A stretch of 37,566 nucleotides of DNA from Firmicutes bacterium M10-2 (GCA_000403415.2 KE159681.1:454013-491578), one strand, 5' to 3'. Positions 7,691-16,691 are shown, counted from the first letter of the stretch. Made by a program: numbers and translations. Notes: a model not told the origin generated them from the letters alone.

Positions 7691-8368
7691 CTAATTTATT
7701 GCGCACCAAGCATTGATCACATTCGCCGCCTGTTCGCTTGCCATTTTTGTAAATTTCGAAAATTCCATCGGATTGTCGTCATGACACGCAATATCCGATA
7801 ACGTACGCAGCACTAGAAAAGGAACTTGAAAGGCGTCAGCCACTTGTGCGATCGCGCCACCTTCCATTTCAGAGCATGTGCTCTGAGCGAACCGTTTCAT
7901 CAAACGATTAAAATCTTCTTTTCTTGCCATAAATAAATCTTGGGTTGCTACCGCTCCGACATGATACGGAATATTCAGATTTTCGGCAATGCGAACTGCT
8001 TTTTCCACCAATTCTTCCCGGACCGGAAAACGCAAGCCGATTCCTTCTTGTCCGTCAATGGGCGACGTATCGAAATCCGCTTGAATGACTTCATCGGAAA
8101 TGACGAGATCGCAAACATTTTGTTCTTGTTTCAAGCCTCCGGCCACTCCGACATTGATGATCATATTCAATTCAGGCAGTTGACATAAGATGGTGGTCGC
8201 CATTGCTGCATTGACCTTTCCTACCCCGCTTAAACAAGCGGCTACTTGCTCGTTATGAATCGTGCCAAAATGAATTTGTGTCGTACCGATAAGACGCTTC
8301 GATTGGTTTTCCGTATATTTTAAAACTTCCTGAAGCTCCGATTCCATCGCACAAATAATACCTAACAT
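7691..8368 (-). CDS. mtnN: 5'-methylthioadenosine/S-adenosylhomocysteine nucleosidase
   Basis: A 225-aa cytoplasmic nucleosidase that cleaves adenine from MTA, SAH and 5'-deoxyadenosine for methionine salvage and removal of SAH. The N-terminus IICAMESE supplies the first catalytic Glu; NVGVAGGL, the purine/ribose-binding SEMEGGAIAQVA (Glu) and the catalytic Asp in RTLSDIA are all present. Length is normal. It is the last gene of the long housekeeping operon, 6 nt after the methyltransferase gene, with GAGGT before its ATG. The partnership with a SAM-dependent methyltransferase, which makes SAH, is sensible. Confidence 0.95.
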   Translation of the reverse strand: MLGIICAMESELQEVLKYTENQSKRLIGTTQIHFGTIHNEQVAACLSGVGKVNAAMATTILCQLPELNMIINVGVAGGLKQEQNVCDLVISDEVIQADFDTSPIDGQEGIGLRFPVREELVEKAVRIAENLNIPYHVGAVATQDLFMARKEDFNRLMKRFAQSTCSEMEGGAIAQVADAFQVPFLVLRTLSDIACHDDNPMEFSKFTKMASEQAANVINAWCAIN

Positions 8369-8374
8369 ACTACC

Positions 8375-9079
8375 TCACTTCTTCCTTGCCGCAAAAAAAT
8401 ATTTTTCCCCGGTTCCGATTCCTTCTTGTTCGAAATCTGTCGTAATCGATAGGATTTCGAATCGCTTTTCCAGTTCATCGATCAAAAACTGCGGATCATA
8501 CACTTTCTGCATATGATGTTCCTGAAGGATCGTTCCATCCGGCATATAAAACGCGAAATCCTGATACACCAAATCATCTTCCGACATGATCGACCACTGA
8601 TATTGCACCCCGTCTTCGAATTGCCCGGTTTCGTTGTATTCCCCTTCGAATTCTTCAATACGATCCAAAGAATGCGTATCGAAACAAAACAGTCCTTCGG
8701 GATTTAGATGATCGGCAACTTGTTCGAAAAAGCGGCTTACTTCCTCTTTCTCGAGCAAGTAGTTGAAACTATCGCAAACGCAAACAATCAAGTCGTATGT
8801 TTTCAAATTCGAAAGCTCTCTCATATCCTGCACAAAAAAGGCAATTTGATGCTTTTTATCTTTTTTTCGGGCTTCTTCGATCATTTCTTCGCTTAAATCA
8901 AGCGCATCGATCCTGTATCCGTCTTGAGCGAGCCGATGCGTAATCTCGCCCGAACCGCAAGCAAGTTCCAATATGTTTCTTTTTGGCTCGAATGATTCGA
9001 TCCAGTGTGTATACATCTCGGTCGCTTCATCATCTTTGACCAGGATATCGTAATATTTCGCTAAAGTATCATAAATCAT
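8375..9079 (-). CDS. class I SAM-dependent methyltransferase of the rsfS cluster
   Basis: A 234-aa methyltransferase. Motif I is NILELACGSGE (about residues 40-50), followed by DALDLSEEMI (motif II Asp) and YDLIVCVCDSFNYL (motif IV region). The start at 9079 gives MIYDTLAKYYDILV, typical of the family member that follows rsfS in many Firmicutes (yqeM position in B. subtilis). That start overlaps the rsfS stop by 11 nt and has no obvious ribosome binding site, so translation may be coupled. Methyl acceptor unknown. Confidence 0.9.
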   Translation of the reverse strand: MIYDTLAKYYDILVKDDEATEMYTHWIESFEPKRNILELACGSGEITHRLAQDGYRIDALDLSEEMIEEARKKDKKHQIAFFVQDMRELSNLKTYDLIVCVCDSFNYLLEKEEVSRFFEQVADHLNPEGLFCFDTHSLDRIEEFEGEYNETGQFEDGVQYQWSIMSEDDLVYQDFAFYMPDGTILQEHHMQKVYDPQFLIDELEKRFEILSITTDFEQEGIGTGEKYFFAARKK

Positions 9080-9410
9080 AAGTTTTGAACGGCACATCTT
9101 CATACAAACGATCCAAGCCGTATACCGATCGTTCTTCATTCACAAACAAATGAACGACAAGATCCTTAAGATCGATCAAAAGCCACTTCGACTCTTTCGT
9201 TCCTTCTTCGCGAATTTCACCTTCATATCCGGCTTCTTTCAATCGATCGCGGATATTGGCGGCAATCGCGTTGTTCTGACGCAAGTTTGACGAAGAAGCA
9301 ACAACCATCGTGTCAAGATAAGGTGTTAATGTACGTACATCATACACGACAATATTCTCGCCTTTCCGTTCCGAAATCGCCTTTAAGACAACATCTAAAA
9401 CATCAATCAT
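9069..9410 (-). CDS. rsfS: ribosomal silencing factor RsfS
   Basis: A 113-aa protein of the Iojap/YbeB family. RsfS binds ribosomal protein uL14 and blocks joining of the 30S and 50S subunits when nutrients fall. The family pattern is clear: a conserved DVRTLTPYLDTMVVASSSN, then IRDRLKEAGY and KESKWLLIDLKDLVVHLF. The ATG forms an ATGA overlap with the end of nadD and has a strong site (AAGGAG, 5 nt upstream). Confidence 0.95.
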   Translation of the reverse strand: MIDVLDVVLKAISERKGENIVVYDVRTLTPYLDTMVVASSSNLRQNNAIAANIRDRLKEAGYEGEIREEGTKESKWLLIDLKDLVVHLFVNEERSVYGLDRLYEDVPFKTYDL

Positions 9411-10435
9411 TTTTTCTCCTTTTCTTTCAAGTATTTATCGTTTTGGTCCTTGACCGCCACGAATCCTTTGTAAATATCTTTTTTGCATTGTTCGATCAGC
9501 TCATAGCTATCATACCCGCGCAGCGGATCAAGCTTGTCGGCACAATACACAATCATGGCATAAGGATCTTTGCTTTGTCCGAGAACATGCCAATGGATCG
9601 CATTGCCGATTTGCCAATCTTTCATGCGAAACACACTCTTGACGACTTGTCCGCCCACAAACCCATGCCATATTGCCGGATGGGCATCTAAATATTGCGG
9701 CGCGATCTTTTTGATCCACGCCCTCATTTGTTTGTGATCCAGTTCCTTGCAGACATCATGGAACAATCCGATCAAATACGCTTTATTTCCGTCATACCCA
9801 TTGCATACCGCAAACGCCTCGCAAAGATCAGCGACTGAACACGAATGCAAATACCGGTGCTCATGCACCCGGCACTTTATGAAATCCTTGATATATAAAC
9901 GATTTGTGTAAATGTATTGAAGTACTTTCGCATCCACATAATCCAATCTCATTCCGTTGCGGACCAAGGAAGAAGAAACCGGTACATCCTTCATATGGAT
10001 ACAAGGCAAATCGCACGGATTCGATCCAAACGTATGATCTCGTTCGATTCCGACAAATTCAGCCAATTTTAATAACGCATCATGATCTTTCCATTGATCA
10101 AACTGTTCGACTTGATCGCTTCCGATCAAATAAACAAACTCATGATCAGGATAGCGGTGTTTCAGCTCCTTAAGCGTATCGATCGTATAGGATTTCTCGG
10201 CCCGTTCAATCTCGATCGGTTCCAAACGAAACTTCGGCTTACCTTCGATTGCCAGAGAAATCATCGCTTTCCTATGCTCCTTGCTTGTCAATGCCCGCTC
10301 TTTCAACGGGGTCGCAAATGTCGGAATAAACCATACTTCATCGACACGAAGCAGTTCGATTGCCGTATTTGCCATTTGCATATGCCCGTTATGGATCGGA
10401 TCGAACGATCCTCCTAAAAGAGCTACTCTTTTCAT
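9407..10435 (-). CDS. nadD: NadD-YqeK fusion: nicotinate-nucleotide adenylyltransferase with HD hydrolase domain
   Basis: A 342-aa two-domain protein. Residues 1 to about 195 are NadD, which makes deamido-NAD from nicotinate mononucleotide and ATP: GGSFDPIHNGHM (HxGH nucleotidyltransferase motif), SYTIDTL, and SSSLVR in place of the usual SSTxIR. Residues about 200-342 are an HD domain like YqeK, a symmetrical diadenosine tetraphosphate hydrolase: H in HSCSVADL, the HD pair in GLFHDVCKE, later histidines (WHGFVGG, IHWHVLG) and Asp in YCADKLDP. In B. subtilis these are two adjacent genes (nadD, yqeK); here they are one frame with no stop between. A similar fusion is known in mycoplasmas. Confidence 0.95.
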   Translation of the reverse strand: MKRVALLGGSFDPIHNGHMQMANTAIELLRVDEVWFIPTFATPLKERALTSKEHRKAMISLAIEGKPKFRLEPIEIERAEKSYTIDTLKELKHRYPDHEFVYLIGSDQVEQFDQWKDHDALLKLAEFVGIERDHTFGSNPCDLPCIHMKDVPVSSSLVRNGMRLDYVDAKVLQYIYTNRLYIKDFIKCRVHEHRYLHSCSVADLCEAFAVCNGYDGNKAYLIGLFHDVCKELDHKQMRAWIKKIAPQYLDAHPAIWHGFVGGQVVKSVFRMKDWQIGNAIHWHVLGQSKDPYAMIVYCADKLDPLRGYDSYELIEQCKKDIYKGFVAVKDQNDKYLKEKEKK

Positions 10436-10722
10436 TTTTTCAATCCCAACTTATTTTCCTTGCTTCGACGATACAAAACAAATGTACGGCCTACGATATG
10501 CACGACTTCCGAATGCGTATTCGCAGCGCATTCAATTGCCGCTTCTCTTGCGTCGATTGGCGCGGTTTTCAACAAGCTGACCTTTATAAGTTCATGCGCT
10601 TCGAGCGCAAGATCGATCGATTCGTACAAATTCACGGAAAGACCCGCCTTTCCGATCTGGATTAACGCACTTTGTTCCTGCGCCAATCCACGTAAATATT
10701 TTTTATCTTGATTATTCAACAT
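10432..10722 (-). CDS. yhbY: YhbY-family ribosome-associated RNA-binding protein
   Basis: A 96-aa CRM-domain protein; YhbY binds pre-50S ribosomal particles. Family features: LRGLAQEQSALIQIGKAGLS, LEAHELIKVSLL, and the C-terminal VVHIVGRTFVLYR. The start overlaps the yqeH stop (TAATG) and the end overlaps the nadD start. In B. subtilis aroE lies between yqeH and yhbY; it is missing here. Confidence 0.95.
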   Translation of the reverse strand: MLNNQDKKYLRGLAQEQSALIQIGKAGLSVNLYESIDLALEAHELIKVSLLKTAPIDAREAAIECAANTHSEVVHIVGRTFVLYRRSKENKLGLKK

Positions 10723-11798
10723 TAAATCATTGCCTTTCTAAATGTCACAAAAATTCCTTTGTGAACTTTTACATAAATGTCTTTTACTTCACCGGACACG
10801 CAAAACCATCCGATTCCCTGAATCACGATATCAAGCTTTCCTTCAAAATGAGGTGCGTGATACGTATGCATCGTTTCCAAAGAAGTATCGAGATTAGGCA
10901 CCAACATTTCGCCTAGATGATTTTTCCATAAATCATCCGCTTTTTCCAGTTTTCCGCGATGAATGCTTAAGTTGCGCGAAAAATAGGAAACGATTGTCGC
11001 ATTTTTATTCGTATATACATCCAAACGGGCAAGTCCGCCAACAGCGAACGATTGATTTTCGTAAATTTGCGTTACCAGCGGACGGATCGGTTTGACCGGA
11101 ATCAAAGCTTTCAGATCCTTAGGCAGCACATGAGTCAAGATCGAGTGATGATTTTCAATCCCCGGTGTATCGTAAATAAAATGATCTTTGTTTTGGATCG
11201 TCACGATATCCAAGGTCGTTCCCGGATTGCGCGAAGTTGTCAGATCCGAAGACTCGAGAAGCTTATTGATCAAGGTCGATTTCCCGGAATTGGCCACACC
11301 CATAAAGATCACGTTTTGATCTTTCGCAAACCGCTCGATTGCTTCTTTTAATTGATCAATAGAATATTTCGCCTGTTCACCGTCTTTGAGCAGGCCGCCC
11401 AGAATGATGCATGCTTCGACATGGATGTGCTCTTCATGAAGGCGCTCATCAACAAATTCGTAAATTTTCCGATCCGACAATGTATCCGGAAGAACATCCC
11501 GCTTTGTAAGGACCATAACGATCTTTTTTCCGGGAAGTTTTTGATTAAGGCGCGAGATCAAGCTTGCTTCAAACGAGAATAAGTCCACGACCCAAAACAC
11601 GACCCCTTCCAATTCATCGATCTTTTTAAACGTTTCATTGGACTCGATTCCTTGCTGCATGTTAATCGTTACATCGCCATAGTGACGGATACGATAACAC
11701 CGCTGACAATAAGAAGAATCTAAGGTCGGGACATATCCGATCGCATTCGGATCTTCGTTTTGCAGCAGCACCCCGCACCCCTTGCAGTATTTAGTCAT
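10722..11798 (-). CDS. yqeH: ribosome biogenesis GTPase YqeH
   Basis: A 358-aa circularly permuted GTPase required for 30S subunit assembly. The N-terminal treble-clef zinc finger has Cys pairs KYCKGCG and YCQRCYR. The G motifs come in permuted order: TKRD (G4) near residue 100, then GVANSGKST (P-loop, G1), then DTPG (G3). The C-terminal RNA-binding region follows. The ATG at 11798 is preferred over TTG at 11801 because AAAGGAG is well placed. It overlaps the yqeG stop by a few bases. Confidence 0.96.
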   Translation of the reverse strand: MTKYCKGCGVLLQNEDPNAIGYVPTLDSSYCQRCYRIRHYGDVTINMQQGIESNETFKKIDELEGVVFWVVDLFSFEASLISRLNQKLPGKKIVMVLTKRDVLPDTLSDRKIYEFVDERLHEEHIHVEACIILGGLLKDGEQAKYSIDQLKEAIERFAKDQNVIFMGVANSGKSTLINKLLESSDLTTSRNPGTTLDIVTIQNKDHFIYDTPGIENHHSILTHVLPKDLKALIPVKPIRPLVTQIYENQSFAVGGLARLDVYTNKNATIVSYFSRNLSIHRGKLEKADDLWKNHLGEMLVPNLDTSLETMHTYHAPHFEGKLDIVIQGIGWFCVSGEVKDIYVKVHKGIFVTFRKAMI

Positions 11799-12315
11799 CA
11801 AAATCTCCTTTCGTCAATATATTTTTCTTTTTAAATCGGCGGTAGATAAACCCCTCGAAAAAGCGGTTGATCTGCGTATCGAATTTATCTTTTTCGATGA
11901 TCGGTGCCGTCAAGATCGTATAGATCCCGGCCAAATGACCGCCAAGCATATCGGTCAGCAGCTGATCGCCAAGCAAAGCGGTCTGATTTCTGGAAACCCG
12001 AAAGTGCTTCATTGCTTTTGTGATGTTTCTAGGCCAAGGTTTAAACGACAAATAATATACTTTTTCCACACCGAGATCATGGGCAAAACGTTTTGCTCTT
12101 GCCGGCCTTGCGTTTGAGCACAAGGCAATCTCGATCCCGTTCGCTCTCGCTTTTTTTATGAATCGTTTCACCTTTTCGTTGGAATCGGGATCGTTGAACG
12201 CAACCAATGTATTGTCGATATCGCACAGCAACAATTTGATTCCTCTGCGTTTCAAACGATCCATATTTATATTTTCAAAATTTCGTACATAATAATCCGG
12301 TTTAAATAAACTCAT
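11791..12315 (-). CDS. yqeG: YqeG-family HAD phosphatase
   Basis: A 174-aa HAD-IIIA phosphatase of the YqeG family, found immediately before yqeH across Firmicutes; the substrate is uncertain (a role like phosphatidylglycerophosphate phosphatase has been shown for related eukaryotic proteins). Motif I is CDIDNTLVAF; motif II lies in EIALCSNA; and motif III/IV in LLGDQLLTDMLGG. The N-terminus FKPDYYVRNFENIN is typical. The start overlaps the stop region of the upstream flavoprotein. Confidence 0.93.
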   Translation of the reverse strand: MSLFKPDYYVRNFENINMDRLKRRGIKLLLCDIDNTLVAFNDPDSNEKVKRFIKKARANGIEIALCSNARPARAKRFAHDLGVEKVYYLSFKPWPRNITKAMKHFRVSRNQTALLGDQLLTDMLGGHLAGIYTILTAPIIEKDKFDTQINRFFEGFIYRRFKKKNILTKGDFDD

Positions 12316-12318
12316 CCG

Positions 12319-13896
12319 TCATTCCTCGCTTTTCCTGAAGCGATCCATCAACGCCTGGGCGCTTTTGATCCCGTCAATCGCACTTGTCACGATCCCGCCT
12401 GCATATCCGCTGCCTTCACCGCAAGGATACAAGCCAATCACATTGCTCATTCTGGACTCTTTATCGCGGCTCATCCGCACTGTCGGGTTGCTTCTTGATT
12501 CGATTGCGCTCAATACCGCACCGCTTGAAACAAAGCCGGGCACTTTTTTCTCGAACTCAATCAACGCTTCATGCAACGAATCGTTGATTTGTTTCGGAAA
12601 AAGCAAATTCAGATCGCGAAATTCATATCCTAACGAATAGCTCGGAACAACGCCTTCCAAATGATCGCTTGTCTTATTGTTCAAATAATCTTCGGCAAGC
12701 TGAACCGGCACTTTAAAATCACAAGTCATATCATATGCTTTTTTCTCCAGTTCAACCACGAATCGTTCTCCGTCAAACAGCCCATCTCCGTAATCGCTTG
12801 CATTGCATTGAACAAGCAATGCACTATTCGCATTGATTCCTGCACGATCCGCATACGACATTCCGTTGACAACAAGCTGTCCGGGCTGTGCCGCACTTGG
12901 AATGACATACCCTCCGGGACACATACAAAATGTATATACACCTTTTCCGTTGGATGTCAAAGCAGTCAAAGTGTAACGAGCCGGAATGAGTCGCGGGTCC
13001 TCTTTGAAATCCTTAAGCATCGCTTCGTTAATGAAGCTTTGAGTATGCTCGATCCGCACACCGATCGGAAACGGCTTGGCTTCCAGTTTCATCCCTTTTT
13101 CGAACAGCATATGGACTGTATCCATAGCGCTGTGTCCAACCGCAAGGATGCATGCTTGACAATTTACTTTTTCTTTATTGAGCTGTAAGCCGTGCAGAAG
13201 ATCCTTTTCAACGATTATTTCTTTTAATTGAGTATCGAACAAAAACGTTGCGCCCATCTTTTTCATATCTTCACGCATATTTTCGATGATGGACACAAAC
13301 GCATCGCTTCCGATATGCGGATAGGCATCAATCAATATATTTGGATCCGCTCCGTAATGCACGAGCTCTTCCAGCACTTTTCTTAACAGAGGATCCTTCG
13401 TTCGGCTTGTGAGTTTCCCGTCGGAAAATGCGCCGGCTCCTCCTTCTCCGAACTGTACATTGTCATCAGGATCCAGCACGCCTTCTTTCCAGAACCGATC
13501 GACATCCTGCTGTCTTTTCTTCAGTGTCGATCCACGCTCTACCACAACCGGGCGATATCCTTCTTGGGAAAGAACGAGTGCCGCGAACATTCCGGCCGGC
13601 CCGAATCCGACAACAACCGGACGATCCTGCAGCTTGATCTTTCCTTTCGGAACAAACCGATACTGTTCATTTGGCTTTTTGATCACATCTTTGTGTTTCA
13701 AATATTTCTTTTCATGATGAACTTTCGCATCTACCGTAAATGAAAAGCTTACATGATGTTTTCTGGCATCTACGCTTTTTCGGTAAATATGAAAATCAAT
13801 CAAATCTTCTTTCGGCATTTTTAATTTTTTTAAGAGCGAGCTCTTGATGTCCTCCATGGAATCGCCCGCTGTCTTTATTTGATGTACTCGAATCAT
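12319..13896 (-). CDS. FAD-dependent dehydrogenase of the COG2509 type
   Basis: A 525-aa flavoprotein. Residues about 1-75 form a small N-terminal domain (IKTAGDSMEDIKSSLLKKLK, then FHIYRKSVDARKHH) typical of the group. The FAD-binding motif is VVGFGPAGMFAALVLS near residue 93, and GEGGAGAFSDGKLT follows. The C-terminal GEGSGYAGGIVTSAIDG closes the FAD domain. The family is widespread in Firmicutes and has no proven substrate. The gene leads the long leftward operon into yqeG-yqeH. TACAAT in an extended context lies exactly 6 nt before the ATG with no ribosome binding site, so the operon's mRNA is probably leaderless at its 5' end. Confidence 0.9.
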   Translation of the reverse strand: MIRVHQIKTAGDSMEDIKSSLLKKLKMPKEDLIDFHIYRKSVDARKHHVSFSFTVDAKVHHEKKYLKHKDVIKKPNEQYRFVPKGKIKLQDRPVVVGFGPAGMFAALVLSQEGYRPVVVERGSTLKKRQQDVDRFWKEGVLDPDDNVQFGEGGAGAFSDGKLTSRTKDPLLRKVLEELVHYGADPNILIDAYPHIGSDAFVSIIENMREDMKKMGATFLFDTQLKEIIVEKDLLHGLQLNKEKVNCQACILAVGHSAMDTVHMLFEKGMKLEAKPFPIGVRIEHTQSFINEAMLKDFKEDPRLIPARYTLTALTSNGKGVYTFCMCPGGYVIPSAAQPGQLVVNGMSYADRAGINANSALLVQCNASDYGDGLFDGERFVVELEKKAYDMTCDFKVPVQLAEDYLNNKTSDHLEGVVPSYSLGYEFRDLNLLFPKQINDSLHEALIEFEKKVPGFVSSGAVLSAIESRSNPTVRMSRDKESRMSNVIGLYPCGEGSGYAGGIVTSAIDGIKSAQALMDRFRKSEE

Positions 13897-13902
13897 ATAT
13901 TC

Positions 13903-13911
13903 ATTGTATCA
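13903..13911 (-). promoter_or_regulatory. extended -10 of leaderless-type promoter (flavoprotein-yqeGH operon)
   Basis: TGATACAAT on the minus strand followed by 6 nt and ATG; a TTGCTC lies 18 nt further upstream as a possible -35. Confidence 0.65.
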
Positions 13912-13975
13912 CTTGATGTTTTCAAGGAGCAACCGCAAGCTCTTTTAAGAAATTCAGCCAAAAGGATATAAAGCC

Positions 13976-14012
13976 ATAAAAAAAGCCGACTCTTCGATTT
14001 TGGCTTTTTTTA
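13976..14012 (-). terminator. terminator after the HAD phosphatase gene
   Basis: Arms AAAAAAAGCC and GGCTTTTTTT around a 14-nt loop. It lies between the HAD gene and the promoter of the flavoprotein operon. Confidence 0.6.
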
Positions 14013-14023
14013 CTTCCTGAATT

Positions 14024-14848
14024 TTAAAAAAGAGATGGATAATATTTTTTCAAGTGATGCGCAAGGCCGTCATGATCGTGATCAAGTTCTGTAATCTCAT
14101 CGGCACACGATTTCGTATCTTCGGTACCGTTTGCCAAACAAATGCCGATTCCGGCTTCAAGAAGTATTTCATTGTCGTTTGTCGTATCTCCGCACGCCAT
14201 GATCTCTTCCTTTTTTATATGAAGCTGATCACACAAAACCGGAAGAGCGATCGCCTTGGATACACTTGGCATCGAAACTTCCATCAAGTCGCTTTGTGTC
14301 TTGAACCAGGAAAGTCCCGGTGTTTGGTGATTCGCCAAAAATTGCTCCATTTTTTGAATTTCTTCGCTGTTCTTCGTGCGAAACATGACCTTTACGCACG
14401 GCTTTTCACACATCGTATCCACATCGACCAGAACCGGTTCTTTTCCGGATTTCAACGACGAAGTACGGATCACATCGTTGATTTCAAGCGCATGAATGTA
14501 AGAACCACGATATAAAAAAGGAATGCAATCGAAATTTTCGATCATCAGCATGACAGAACGTTTGAGATCCGAACAGGACAATTCATGGCTTAAAGAATAT
14601 TGACCGGTCCGATTGTTTTGAATCTCGCATCCGTTCAAGCCAACCAACACATCGAATTCGAAAGGAAGATTCCAGTTACGTAGATGAAAAGCAACATCAT
14701 CGCATGGTCTGCCTGAAGCAATGCCTAAAAGCGTTCCCCGATCATGCAGCTGAGAAAGAATTTGTTTTGTGTACGGTGTCATTTCCCAATTTGAATTGAC
14801 AAGAGTCCCGTCAATATCAAAGAGAATAAGTTTCGGTATCTTTTTCAT
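14024..14848 (-). CDS. Cof-type HAD-IIB phosphatase
   Basis: A 274-aa Cof/YidA-like sugar-phosphate or cofactor phosphatase. Motif I is LILFDIDGTLVNSN, motif II is IASGRP, and motif IV is ACGDTTNDNEIL followed by GIGICLANGTEDTKSCADE; the cap domain (type IIB) sits in between. Substrate cannot be told from sequence. It is a single gene. TATGAT ends exactly 6 nt before the ATG and there is no ribosome binding site, so the mRNA is probably leaderless. Confidence 0.92.
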   Translation of the reverse strand: MKKIPKLILFDIDGTLVNSNWEMTPYTKQILSQLHDRGTLLGIASGRPCDDVAFHLRNWNLPFEFDVLVGLNGCEIQNNRTGQYSLSHELSCSDLKRSVMLMIENFDCIPFLYRGSYIHALEINDVIRTSSLKSGKEPVLVDVDTMCEKPCVKVMFRTKNSEEIQKMEQFLANHQTPGLSWFKTQSDLMEVSMPSVSKAIALPVLCDQLHIKKEEIMACGDTTNDNEILLEAGIGICLANGTEDTKSCADEITELDHDHDGLAHHLKKYYPSLF

Positions 14849-14854
14849 GATTTC

Positions 14855-14860
14855 ATCATA
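14855..14860 (-). promoter_or_regulatory. -10 box of leaderless-type promoter (HAD gene)
   Basis: TATGAT on the minus strand, then 6 nt, then ATG. The 95-bp region to 14943 also holds the divergent promoter of the transporter gene (possible -10 TAAGAT). Confidence 0.6.
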
Positions 14861-14943
14861 CTACGAAAAACAAAAATTTCGGCATAAAAATTAAAAAAAA
14901 TGATAAGATAGAAAACGTTGCGAGAAAGGAGAACAAAAACCAA

Positions 14944-16311
14944 ATGGAACGTGAAAAACTGAGTTCACGACTCGGATTTATTTTATTATCTGCCGGATGC
15001 GCGATTGGGATCGGCAACGTATGGAAGTTTCCGTATGTTGCCGGGCAAAACGGCGGAGCGATCTTTATTTTGATCTATTTATTTTTCCTGATCATTTTAG
15101 GACTTCCTGTTATGACCATGGAATTTTCCATGGGGCGGGCCGCAAAAAAATCCTGTGCGAAAATTTATGACAAACTGGAACCGAAAGGAACCAAATGGCA
15201 TATTCACAGCAAATTCGCAATTGCCGGAAATTATTTGCTGATGATGTTTTATACGACAGTAGCCGGATGGATGCTGAAATACTTTGTCGACATGGCAAGC
15301 GGCGCTCTGGACTTTTCGAGCACCGAACAAGTTGCTTTGCATTTCGAAACAATGAACAAAGACCCTCTATCCTTAGTTCTTTACATGGGTATCGTAGTGA
15401 TCCTCGGTTTCGGGATCTGCGCTCTCGGGCTTCAAAACGGATTGGAACGCATCACAAAATGGATGATGCTCGCACTTTTGGCAATTATGATCCTATTGGC
15501 CATTAACTCCATCTTCCTTCCGGGAGCCGGCGAAGGGTTATCTTTTTATTTACTGCCAAGCATGGAAAAATTTCATGAAGCCGGCGCCTTGAATGTGATT
15601 GTCGCAGCGATGAACCAAGCCTTCTTTACTTTATCGCTGGGAATCGGGGCCATGGCCATCTTCGGATCTTATATCGACCGAGATCATTCTTTACTGACCG
15701 AATCGATCAATGTCGCTGTCCTGGACACATTTGTCGCCATCACAGCCGGCCTGATCATTATCCCGGCCTGTTTTGCCTACAATGTGGAAGTCGGGGCCGG
15801 ACCAAGCCTGATCTTCATTACTTTGCCGAATTTGTTTCACAGCATGCCAATGGGACGTTTATGGGGCACATTGTTTTTTGTATTCATGTCTTTTGCGGCT
15901 TTGTCCACAGTCCTTGCTGTATTCGAAAACATCATTTCCAGCACCATGGATCTTTTCGGATGGTCGAGAAAAAAAGCGTGCCGAATCAACTTAGTGCTCG
16001 TATTCTGCTTATCCTTGCCTTGCGCTTTAGGATTCAATATTCTTGAAAATATCGCGCCGCTCGGGGTGGGAACAACGATTATGGATTTGGAAGATTTCCT
16101 CGTATCGAACATCATCTTGCCGCTTGGTTCTTTGGTGTTCGTCCTGTTCTGTACATGGAAACAAGGCTGGGGCTGGAATGCTTTTGTAAAGGAAGCCAAT
16201 ACGGGAGCCGGCCTACAAATCAAGCCATGGATGAAAAACTACTGCAAATATGTGTTGCCTTGCATTATTGCGATCGTATTTACTTTAGGAATTCTTCCGT
16301 ATTTGTTTTGA
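14944..16311 (+). CDS. sodium-dependent transporter, NSS family
   Basis: A 455-aa multi-pass membrane protein of the neurotransmitter:sodium symporter family, which imports amino acids or related compounds with Na+. The first membrane helix carries the signature SAGCAIGIGNVWKFPYVAGQNGGAIF, with the broken-helix substrate and Na+ site; GLPVMTMEFSMGR follows. I count about 11-12 hydrophobic segments, as in other bacterial members. AAAGGAG lies 12 nt before the ATG, a long but acceptable spacing. The 3' end overlaps the convergent DUF1667 gene by 32 bp. Substrate not predictable. Confidence 0.93.
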   Translation: MEREKLSSRLGFILLSAGCAIGIGNVWKFPYVAGQNGGAIFILIYLFFLIILGLPVMTMEFSMGRAAKKSCAKIYDKLEPKGTKWHIHSKFAIAGNYLLMMFYTTVAGWMLKYFVDMASGALDFSSTEQVALHFETMNKDPLSLVLYMGIVVILGFGICALGLQNGLERITKWMMLALLAIMILLAINSIFLPGAGEGLSFYLLPSMEKFHEAGALNVIVAAMNQAFFTLSLGIGAMAIFGSYIDRDHSLLTESINVAVLDTFVAITAGLIIIPACFAYNVEVGAGPSLIFITLPNLFHSMPMGRLWGTLFFVFMSFAALSTVLAVFENIISSTMDLFGWSRKKACRINLVLVFCLSLPCALGFNILENIAPLGVGTTIMDLEDFLVSNIILPLGSLVFVLFCTWKQGWGWNAFVKEANTGAGLQIKPWMKNYCKYVLPCIIAIVFTLGILPYLF

Positions 16312-16690
16312 TGTCGAAAGACATCTTTTTTTCTGCTTTCTCCACGTTTTTTGTCGCTATGATATTTACGTTCGTCTGAGCCGCATTCTCAAGCAGCACC
16401 TCTCCAATATGGACAGGAGCTTCAACAACGACAGATTTCAACGCCCTCATCACTTCGAAAATCTTTTCTTTGTCGATCGGCTCGCTGCTCTTGCAGGAAA
16501 CCATCGCCTGCTTTCCGTTCAAGACCGGCAAAGTCGTCGTGATCATTCTCACAGGATGGCTCACTTCGCTTTTTCCGTATATTTCTCCTCGAGGACATGA
16601 ATTTCCGCTCACTTGGATCACAGAACCGTCAATGATCACATGAAGTGCACAGCCCAAAGGACAGTTGATGCATGTCAGCCGTCTTTCCAT
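16280..16690 (-). CDS. DUF1667 domain-containing protein (COG3862)
   Basis: A 136-aa protein. The N-terminal Cys motif CINCPLGC and a later NSCPRGE give four Cys likely to hold an iron-sulfur cluster or zinc; HPVRMITTTLPV follows. DUF1667 proteins usually lie next to a GlpA-like flavoprotein and a pyridine-nucleotide flavoprotein, as here, often in glycerol operons of Clostridia, and may pass electrons from them. The ATG follows the upstream stop directly (TAAGATG) with AGGAAATG before it. The 3' end overlaps the transporter gene on the other strand. Confidence 0.9.
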   Translation of the reverse strand: MERRLTCINCPLGCALHVIIDGSVIQVSGNSCPRGEIYGKSEVSHPVRMITTTLPVLNGKQAMVSCKSSEPIDKEKIFEVMRALKSVVVEAPVHIGEVLLENAAQTNVNIIATKNVEKAEKKMSFDIKTNTEEFLK

Positions 16691-16691
16691 C

